NCBI GenBank assembly: GCA_038233075.1
Contig: JBBSMQ010000057.1
Span: forward strand, 1 to 11,356
Direction of reading: 5' to 3'
DNA: 11,356 nt
Source: Iamia sp038233075
GTDB lineage: Bacteria > Actinomycetota > Acidimicrobiia > Acidimicrobiales > Iamiaceae
In this document: in pieces, positions 5,882 to 11,356 of the stretch
Layout: every line of letters begins with the position of its first letter
Position numbering within the stretch: position 1 is the stretch's first letter
The notes under the pieces: model-generated
The model's input: the letters and a program-made list of their open reading frames with translations, nothing else
The model's database searches: none
What the model was told of the DNA's origin: nothing
Position numbers and translations under genes: made by a program

Positions 5882-8800
5882 TCACACGTTGCGGCGGTAG
5901 CGGCCTCCGACCTCGAACAAGGTGTGGGTGATCTCGCCCAGGGTGCAGGTGCGGACTGCGTCCATCAGCACCGCGAAGAGGTTGCCGCCGGCCAGGGCGG
6001 CGTCGCGCAGGCGAGCCAAGTCGGCCTCGCGCTCGGAGGCGTGACGGGCCTGGAAGTCGGCCAGCCGGGTGAGCTGGCTCTCCTTCTCCTCGGCTGAGGA
6101 GCGCTGGAGCTCGATCTCCACCTCGGCGACGTCGTCCTGCTCCTCGGCCGCCGGGGGCAGGAAGGTGTTGACCCCGATGAGGGGCAGCGTGCCGTCGTGC
6201 TTGCGGGTCTCGTAGAGCAGGGACTCGTCTTGGATGCGACCGCGCTGGTAGCCGGTCTCCATGGCGCCCAGCACGCCGCCGCGCTCGGCGATGCGGTCGA
6301 ACTCCTCCAGCACGGCGGCCTCGACCAGGTCGGTGAGCTCGTCGACGATGAACGACCCCTGGTTGGGGTTCTCGTTCATGGCCAGGCCCCACTCCTCGTT
6401 GATCACCAGCTGGATGGCCAACGCCCGGCGCACCGACTCGGGGGTGGGGGTGGTGACGGCCTCGTCGTAGGCGTTGGTGTGGAGGCTGTTGCAGTTGTCG
6501 TAGATGGCGATGAGAGCTTGGAGCGTGGTGCGGATGTCGTTGAACGCCATCTCCTGGGCGTGCAGCGAGCGGCCCGAGGTCTGCACGTGGTACTTCAGCT
6601 TCTGGCTGCGCTCGTTGGCGCCGTAGCGGTCGCGCATGGCGATGGCCCAGATCCGGCGGGCCACCCGGCCGATCACCGTGTACTCCGGGTCCATCCCGTT
6701 GGAGAAGAAGAACGACAGGTTGGGGGCGAAGTCGTCGACCTCCATGCCCCGGGCCAGGTAGGCCTCGACGTAGGTGAGGCCGTTGGCCAGGGTGAAGGCC
6801 AGCTGGCTGATGGGGTTGGCGCCCGCTTCGGCGATGTGGTAGCCGGAGATGGAGACGGAGTAGAAGTTCCGCACCCTCTCGCCCACGAACCACTCCTGGA
6901 TGTCGGCCATCATCCCGAGGGCGAACTCGGTGGAGAAGATGCAGGTGTTCTGGCCCTGGTCCTCCTTCAGGATGTCGGCCTGCACGGTGCCCCGGACGTT
7001 GGCCAGCACGAAGGCCCGGATCTCGGTCGCCTCGTCGTCGGTGGGGGCCCGCCCGTGCTCGGCCGCGAAGGCGTCGAGGCGCTGGTCGACCGCGGTGACG
7101 AGGTACATGGCCAGGATGGTCGGCGCCGGGCCGTTGATCGTCATCGACACCGACGTGGTCGGGTCGCAGAGGTCGAACCCGTCGAAGAGGACCTTCATGT
7201 CGTCGAGGGTGGCCACCGACACCCCGGAGTTGCCGACCTTGCCGTAGATGTCGGGCCGACGGTCGGGGTCGAAGCCGTAGAGCGTGACCGAGTCGAAGGC
7301 GGTCGAGAGCCGGGTGGCGGGCTGGCCCTCGGCCAGGAGGTGGAAGCGGCGGTTGGTGCGGAACGGGTCCCCCTCGCCGGCGAACATGCGGGCCGGGCGC
7401 TCGCCGTCGCGCTTGAAGGGGAACACCCCGGCGGTGAAGGGGTAGCGACCCGGGAGGTTCTCCTCCATGAGGAACCGCAGCAGGTCGCCCTGGTCGGTGG
7501 TGCGGGGCAGGGCCACGCGCCGGACCTTGGAACCCGAGAGCGACTCCTTGGTCAGCTCGGTGGTGATCTCCTTGTCCCGGATGGTGACGGTGTGCTCGTC
7601 TCCGGAGTAGGCCTCCACGGTGCCCGGCCAGTCCTCCAGGAGAGCCTTGGCCTCGGTGTCGAGCCCGCCCTCGGCCTGCTCCTCGAGGGCCGGGAGCCCG
7701 GCGGCCTCCTCGTCGCCTTCGGCCTCGGCCACCAGGGCGCGCACCGCTTGCACCTGCTGGCGCCGCCGGGCCAGGCCGGCCTGCTCCTCGACGCGGGAGT
7801 GGTGGGCCCGGACGGCCTCGGCCACCTCGGCCAGGTAGCGGGACCGAGCCGGGGGGACGACGGCGGTGTCGGCGGTCGAGGTCTTGGTCTCGACCCGAGC
7901 CAGGGCGCCGCCCTCGGCCGACACGGTCAGACCGTGGTCGACCAGGTGGACGAGGAGCGCTTGGTAGAGCGCGGTCACGCCGTCGTCGTTGAAGCGGCTG
8001 GCCACCGTCCCGTAGACCGCCATGTCCTCGGGCTGCGAGCCGAACGACTCCGTGGTCCGCACCACCTGGCGACGGACGTCGCGCCGCGCATCGGCCCCGC
8101 CCCGGCGGTCGAACTTGTTGATGGCCACCAGGTCGGCGAAGTCGAGCATGTCGATCTTCTCCAGCTGGCTGGCCGCCCCGAACTCGGGGGTCATCACGTA
8201 GAGCGACACGTCGCTGTGGTCGACGATGGCGGCGTCGCCCTGGCCGATGCCCGGCGTCTCCACGATCACCACGTCGGCGCCCCAGGCCTTGGTGGCCGCG
8301 ATGATCTCGTCGAGGGCCTCGGGCACCACCGCTCCCGCCGTGCGGGTGGCCAGGCTGCGGAACAAAACGGTTGCGGGGTCGATGGCGTTCATGCGGATGC
8401 GGTCGCCCAGGAGGGCGCCGCCGCCCTTGCGCCGGGTGGGGTCGATGGCCAGGACCGCGACCCGCACCTTGTCCTCGTGGTCGAGGCGGAGACGGCGGAC
8501 CAGCTCGTCGGTGAGCGACGACTTGCCCGACCCACCGGTGCCGGTGATGCCGAGGACGGGCACGGAGCGGGAGGCGGCCGCGGCCCGCAGCTCGGCCCGC
8601 TGGGTGGCGGGGAGCGAGTCCGCCTCGAGGGCGGTGATGACCCGGGCCAGGGTGGCCGCGTCGCCGGCGAAGAGCGGCTCCAGGCTGTCGGGGAGGGTGG
8701 TCGCCAGGTCCTCGTCGCAGGCCGCGACCATCGTGTTGATCATGGCCGGGAGCCCGAGGGCAGCTCCGTCAGCCGGCGAGAACAACCGCGTGACCCCTGC

Positions 8801-9145
8801 GGCGTGGAGCTCGTCGATCTCGGACTGGGTGATGGTGCCGCCGCCCCCGCCGAACACCTTGACGTGGCCGGCGCCACGCTCGGCCAGCAGCTCGAGCAGG
8901 TAGCGGAAGTACTCCACGTGGCCCCCCTGGTAGGAGCTGACGGCGACGCCCTGCACGTCCTCCTGCACGGCGGCGGTGACGACCTCGTCGACCGAGCGGT
9001 TGTGGCCCAGGTGGATCACCTCGGCCCCCTGGCTCTGGAGGATGCGCCGCATGATGTTGATCGACGCGTCGTGCCCGTCGAACAGGCTGGCCGCGGTCAC
9101 GAAGCGCACCGGGTGCACCGGTCGGTGCAGATCAGATGAGGCCAT
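5882..9145 (-). CDS. icmF: Fused isobutyryl-CoA mutase (IcmF), adenosylcobalamin-dependent
   Basis: 1087 residues, the full length expected. It interconverts isobutyryl-CoA and n-butyryl-CoA; IcmF enzymes can also act on isovaleryl/pivalyl-CoA. Domain order: B12-binding domain at about 12-145 (FDGHDASINIMRRI, His25 the likely cobalt ligand; SSYQGGH; GGGGGT); MeaB-like G-protein chaperone at about 196-410 (Walker A GTGGSGKSS 202-210; AIDPTRRKGGGALLGDRIRM; VETPGIGQGD; NKFD 343-346); linker; then the mutase TIM barrel at about 565-1087. YPFTAGVFPFKRDGE is the IcmF-type substrate motif rather than the RQYAGF type of methylmalonyl-CoA mutase; SLHTNAYDEA and MNENPNQGSF are also conserved. The open frame runs up to 10015, but ATG 9145 starts the homologous region and has AAGGAAG 8 bases upstream. 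It stands alone, divergent from vapBC. The role in branched-chain acyl-CoA breakdown is inferred. Confidence 0.96.
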   Translation of the reverse strand: MASSDLHRPVHPVRFVTAASLFDGHDASINIMRRILQSQGAEVIHLGHNRSVDEVVTAAVQEDVQGVAVSSYQGGHVEYFRYLLELLAERGAGHVKVFGGGGGTITQSEIDELHAAGVTRLFSPADGAALGLPAMINTMVAACDEDLATTLPDSLEPLFAGDAATLARVITALEADSLPATQRAELRAAAASRSVPVLGITGTGGSGKSSLTDELVRRLRLDHEDKVRVAVLAIDPTRRKGGGALLGDRIRMNAIDPATVLFRSLATRTAGAVVPEALDEIIAATKAWGADVVIVETPGIGQGDAAIVDHSDVSLYVMTPEFGAASQLEKIDMLDFADLVAINKFDRRGGADARRDVRRQVVRTTESFGSQPEDMAVYGTVASRFNDDGVTALYQALLVHLVDHGLTVSAEGGALARVETKTSTADTAVVPPARSRYLAEVAEAVRAHHSRVEEQAGLARRRQQVQAVRALVAEAEGDEEAAGLPALEEQAEGGLDTEAKALLEDWPGTVEAYSGDEHTVTIRDKEITTELTKESLSGSKVRRVALPRTTDQGDLLRFLMEENLPGRYPFTAGVFPFKRDGERPARMFAGEGDPFRTNRRFHLLAEGQPATRLSTAFDSVTLYGFDPDRRPDIYGKVGNSGVSVATLDDMKVLFDGFDLCDPTTSVSMTINGPAPTILAMYLVTAVDQRLDAFAAEHGRAPTDDEATEIRAFVLANVRGTVQADILKEDQGQNTCIFSTEFALGMMADIQEWFVGERVRNFYSVSISGYHIAEAGANPISQLAFTLANGLTYVEAYLARGMEVDDFAPNLSFFFSNGMDPEYTVIGRVARRIWAIAMRDRYGANERSQKLKYHVQTSGRSLHAQEMAFNDIRTTLQALIAIYDNCNSLHTNAYDEAVTTPTPESVRRALAIQLVINEEWGLAMNENPNQGSFIVDELTDLVEAAVLEEFDRIAERGGVLGAMETGYQRGRIQDESLLYETRKHDGTLPLIGVNTFLPPAAEEQDDVAEVEIELQRSSAEEKESQLTRLADFQARHASEREADLARLRDAALAGGNLFAVLMDAVRTCTLGEITHTLFEVGGRYRRNV

Positions 9146-9173
9146 GGCGCGCGCTTCCTTGCCGGGTCCCGCC

Positions 9174-9203
9174 AGATTAGTTGGACGTCCAACTACCTGT
9201 CGA
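9174..9203 (-). promoter_or_regulatory. Putative icmF promoter
   Basis: On the minus strand TCGACA (9203-9198) and TAATCT (9179-9174) are separated by 18 bases. The predicted transcription start, near 9167, leaves a leader of about 20 bases that contains the AAGGAAG ribosome-binding site. The spacer is almost filled by the 9178-9195 palindrome. Confidence 0.5.
9178..9195. promoter_or_regulatory. Perfect 18-bp palindrome, putative repressor site for icmF
   Basis: TAGTTGGACGTCCAACTA is its own reverse complement. It lies between the putative -35 and -10 boxes of icmF and overlaps the latter by two bases. Such size and symmetry suit a TetR-type or similar dimeric repressor. No regulator gene is adjacent, and the site does not resemble the tetR operator at 3189-3217, so the regulator is probably encoded elsewhere. 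Confidence 0.7.
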
Positions 9204-9222
9204 GAGCGCGGGCTCCCAATAG

Positions 9223-9263
9223 ATGGCAACTGGATGCCATGGAAGCGGTATCCTGATGCCATG
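9223..9263 (+). promoter_or_regulatory. Putative vapBC promoter/operator with repeated half-sites
   Basis: ATGGCA and TGCCAT (9223-9228, 9235-9240) form an inverted repeat with a 6-base spacer. GATGCCATG then occurs at 9233-9241 and again at 9255-9263, 22 bases apart (about two helical turns), the second copy spanning the vapB start codon. TATCCT at 9249-9254 is a fair -10 box that would place transcription start at the ATG itself (leaderless). The -35 region is poor. This suits autorepression by a VapBC complex. Confidence 0.55.
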
Positions 9264-9506
9264 CGCGTGTCCATCGACGGCTCCGGCCGCCTGATCATCC
9301 CAAAGCCGCTTCGCACCGCCCTCGGCCTCGTTGGCGGGAGCGAGGTCGAGGTGGTGGCCGACGGCGGAGGGTTGCGCCTGGACCCAGTGACCTCGACCCC
9401 CCGCAGCTTCGTGGTCGAGAGCGGGCTTCCGTTGCTCGACGAGGTCGACGGCCCCACCTTCACCGACGACGATGTGCGGTCACTGCGAGATGAGCTGAAC
9501 CGGTGA
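9261..9506 (+). CDS. vapB: AbrB/MazE-type antitoxin (VapB)
   Basis: 81 residues. The N-terminal swapped-hairpin DNA-binding domain reads MRVSIDGSGRLIIPKPLR, then LGLVGGSEVEVV, the AbrB/SpoVT pattern. The acidic C-terminal tail (about residues 55-81, with LLDEVDGPTFTDDD) would neutralise the toxin by filling its active site. The open frame extends far upstream, antisense to icmF, but ATG 9261 begins the domain and matches a predicted leaderless start. The TGA overlaps the GTG of the toxin by four bases (GTGA), a strong sign of a coupled pair. Confidence 0.9.
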   Translation: MRVSIDGSGRLIIPKPLRTALGLVGGSEVEVVADGGGLRLDPVTSTPRSFVVESGLPLLDEVDGPTFTDDDVRSLRDELNR

Positions 9507-9925
9507 ACGCACCCGGCCGACGATGGGCGTGCGACACCAGCGTCGCCATCCCTGCGATCGACCCCAACCACGAGTCCCACCGGGCGTGCCGAGACGCGGT
9601 CGCCAGTCGACGCCCAGTCCTCGCCGGCCATGCCGCCATCGAGGCCTACGCAGTGCTCACCCGGCTCCCGGCACCGCTCCGCCTCAGCGCGGCCGCGGCG
9701 CGCCGCGTGCTGGACCAAGCATTCGGAGAGCCATGCTGGCCAGCCCAGGCCACCGTGCTGCGCCTCCTCGGCGACCTCGCCGCGACCGGCATCATCGGCG
9801 GCGCGAGCTTTGACGCACTCGTCGCGACCGCCGCAGATGGCGACGGGCGGACGCTGCTGACCCGCGACCACCGGGCCGAGCGCACCTACCGACTCCTGGG
9901 CGCGGCCTACGAGATCGTCGACTGA
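9503..9925 (+). CDS. vapC: PIN-domain ribonuclease toxin (VapC)
   Basis: 140 residues. VapC toxins cut specific RNAs (tRNA or rRNA in known cases) using Mg2+ or Mn2+. The acidic active-site set is visible: Asp11 in CDTSVAIPA, Glu47 in AAIEAYAVLTRLP, Asp104 in ASFDALVAT and Asp122 in LLTRDHRAERTY. All four are present, so the toxin looks intact. The GTG at 9503 overlaps the antitoxin stop. It converges on the region ending at 9955, with a gap of 29 bases. The RNA target cannot be told from the sequence. Confidence 0.92.
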   Translation: MNAPGRRWACDTSVAIPAIDPNHESHRACRDAVASRRPVLAGHAAIEAYAVLTRLPAPLRLSAAAARRVLDQAFGEPCWPAQATVLRLLGDLAATGIIGGASFDALVATAADGDGRTLLTRDHRAERTYRLLGAAYEIVD

Positions 9926-9954
9926 AAGCACGCCCGATGCCCCGGACCGGCACG

Positions 9955-10130
9955 TCACCTGCTCCGTCCGAGCCATGCGGTGACGAGGGCGCCTTCGGAG
10001 CCGGCGACGATCCACAACGTCGGCCCCAGGCGCAGGCGCTGCTCGCCGTCCTCGCTGAGCACGAACGTGGGTACCCGGCCCGTTCGGACGACGCCGCGAC
10101 CGTCGGATCGCCGAGCGAGCGGCGCGGCAC
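9955..10130 (-). pseudogene. Possible small gene with a frameshift, unknown function
   Basis: Downstream of the HNH gene two short frames look coding by third-position GC. One starts at GTG 10130 (PRRSLGDPTVAASSERAG); the other runs to TGA 9955 (VPTFVLSEDGEQRLRLG, then PTLWIVAGSEGALVTAWLG). One extra base in the CCC at 10074-10076 would join them into a protein of about 58 residues. I do not recognise the family. It could equally be a chance frame in non-coding DNA. Confidence 0.3.
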
Positions 10131-10153
10131 GTTCTGCCCGGCGACGGCCGCGG

Positions 10154-11356
10154 TCAGCTGGTGTCGGGTGGTGTGAAGGTCCAGCGGCCGGGTGGTCCTC
10201 GGAGGGTCCAGTGGCAGTGGGTCTTGAGGTAGTGGTGGTAGACGCAGAGGAGCGCGTTGTTCCAGAGGGCGGTGGGTCCGCCCTTGTGGAAGTCGGTGAT
10301 GTGATCCACCTGGAGGCCGCGGGAGGTGTGGCAGCCCGGCACGACGTTGTGAGCTGCGCTGGGGGTGAGTGATGTGTCTCCTCGGCTAGCGCCTCGAAGG
10401 CAACGACCCGCTCCTTCCGCTCCTGTCGCCTCCTTCGTCGGCGACGGGCCGCTCGGGCCCGCGCGTGGTCGCGGGCTTCGAGGGCGCTGCGCAGGGCGGC
10501 GGGGATGTGGCGGCGGTTGGAGGTGATGGTGGTGATGTCGGCGCCATCGCGGAGGACCAGCTTGAGCACCGCGTCGTTGGCCAGGGCGCGGGCGAGGGTG
10601 ATGGGCATGGGTCCGAGGCCGGTGACCTCGCAGGTCTCGTCGTCTTGGGGGTGGCCGCGGAGCCAGGCCGCGACGTCGAGGTGGAAGCTGATCTGCGCCG
10701 GCACCCGCCGCCGGTACCGGGGCGGCTTGGTCTCCCTCGGACCTGACGGGCCGGGTGTCGGGTCAGGGTCACCGTCATCCGGGTGCGGCCCGCCCGGTCG
10801 AGCGGCGCCGGAGTCAGAGTCGTGGTCGTCGAAGAGGCTGGGCTCAGGAGGGCTGGATTCGCTGGGCGGGGCCGGGGCAGGGTCGTCGCCGGCTGGGGTC
10901 GGGTTCGGGCTGTCCTTCTCGTCGCGGGAGGCGCCTCCGGCACCGTCTTCCGGCTCGTGCGCGGGCGAGGTGTCACCGCTGTCGTTCGGCCCGTGCTCGG
11001 GTGAGGGGTCGCCGCCGTCCGCCCGCTCGTCGTCGGTGGGGGTGCCAGCCCCGGCGTCCGAGCCCGGTCCGTTCGCGTCGGGTCGGGGGCCGTGGGGGGC
11101 GTTGCGGGCGGCGTCGGGGATGTCGAGGTCGAGGTCGTGGAGGGTGTCGAGGCAGAGCAGCTGGAGGGCGTCGGCCATCAACGCTTCGGCGGAGGGTCGT
11201 TGCCCTGCCGCGTGGGCCTGGCGGAACGCCTCCTTGCGGTAGGGCTCCAGGGCGGCGAGGAAGACGGCCTGGTAGGCGGGTGGGACGTTCCACTGGCCCC
11301 CGCCCTCACCGTCGATCTCGAACCAGGCCCGCAGCTGACGGCGCTTGTACATCCGC
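10154..11356 (-). CDS. DUF222/HNH endonuclease-like protein, 5' partial, with apparent frameshift
   Basis: The 5' end lies beyond the window. The N-terminal part seen is the middle of DUF222 (RAWFEIDGEGGGQWNVPPAY, FLAALEPYRKEAF, ADALQLL), then an acidic proline-rich linker of roughly 130 residues (about 10717-11103). DUF222 resumes with AQISFHLDVAAWLRGH, CEVTGLGPMPITLARALAND and RRHIPAALRSALEARD. A seven-arginine stretch (10426-10446) precedes the HNH domain, which is in another frame: AHNVVPGCHTSRGLQVDHI, NNALLCVYHHYLKTH, ending at TGA 10154. One extra C in the C5 run (10361-10365 on the plus strand) restores the frame. The usual first Cys of CVVPGC is Asn here. The family (13E12-repeat-like) is common in many copies in actinobacteria; its role is unclear, and nuclease activity is inferred from DH..N..H residues. 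Confidence 0.85.

Noticed and set aside
6197..9139. 980-residue open frame on the plus strand
   Set aside because: It is fully antisense to icmF, has low-complexity G/V/D/L/H composition and no recognisable domain; a typical high-GC mirror frame.
9146..10015. N-terminal extension of icmF over the vapBC region
   Set aside because: IcmF homology starts at the ATG at 9145, which has a ribosome-binding site and an upstream promoter; the extension is antisense to convincing VapBC genes.
9926..11356. Mobile element carrying vapBC and the HNH gene
   Set aside because: No transposase, integrase, terminal repeats or target-site duplication are visible; DUF222-HNH genes alone do not prove mobility.

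Overview
The window is high-GC DNA (strong G/C bias at third codon positions) from an actinobacterium. An actinobacterial-type LeuA, two cofactor-F420-type enzymes, a fused B12-dependent mutase (IcmF) and a DUF222/HNH protein fit Actinomycetota, perhaps an Acidimicrobiia-like lineage. That placement is inference from gene content. Most genes are ordinary chromosomal metabolism; the last ~2.1 kb carries accessory-type genes.

Layout: (1) 1-1541 (+): 2-isopropylmalate synthase, cut at the window edge and carrying an apparent -1 frameshift near base 70. (2) 1542-1771: convergent gap with two hairpins. (3) 1772-3558 (-): a fatty-acid hydroxylase/sterol-desaturase-family membrane protein, a TetR-family regulator just upstream of it with a well-formed promoter and an 11-bp-arm operator, and a short gene that looks like the N-terminal piece of a longer protein. 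(4) 3808-5801: a divergent pair, a PPOX-fold F420-type protein (-) facing a luciferase-like F420-type oxidoreductase (+). The latter is followed by a 54-residue zinc-ribbon protein and a YjbQ-family protein in a tight operon. (5) 5882-9145 (-): full-length IcmF, with a perfect 18-bp palindrome inside its putative promoter. (6) 9223-9925 (+): VapBC toxin-antitoxin pair with repeated operator half-sites. (7) 9955-11356 (-): a doubtful short reading frame and a DUF222/HNH endonuclease-like gene that runs off the window and has a second apparent -1 frameshift.

The enzymes suggest acyl-CoA rearrangement, leucine synthesis, lipid hydroxylation and F420 redox chemistry, but the window does not show them forming one pathway. 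Three promoter regions carry clear repressor-type symmetry (tetR, icmF, vapBC), and two or three genes look leaderless. Both convincing frameshifts, and a third weak one, can be repaired by adding one base to a short C/G run, so sequence error is a likelier explanation than real gene decay. I see no tRNA, rRNA, CRISPR array or insertion sequence, and no clear new multi-gene system.
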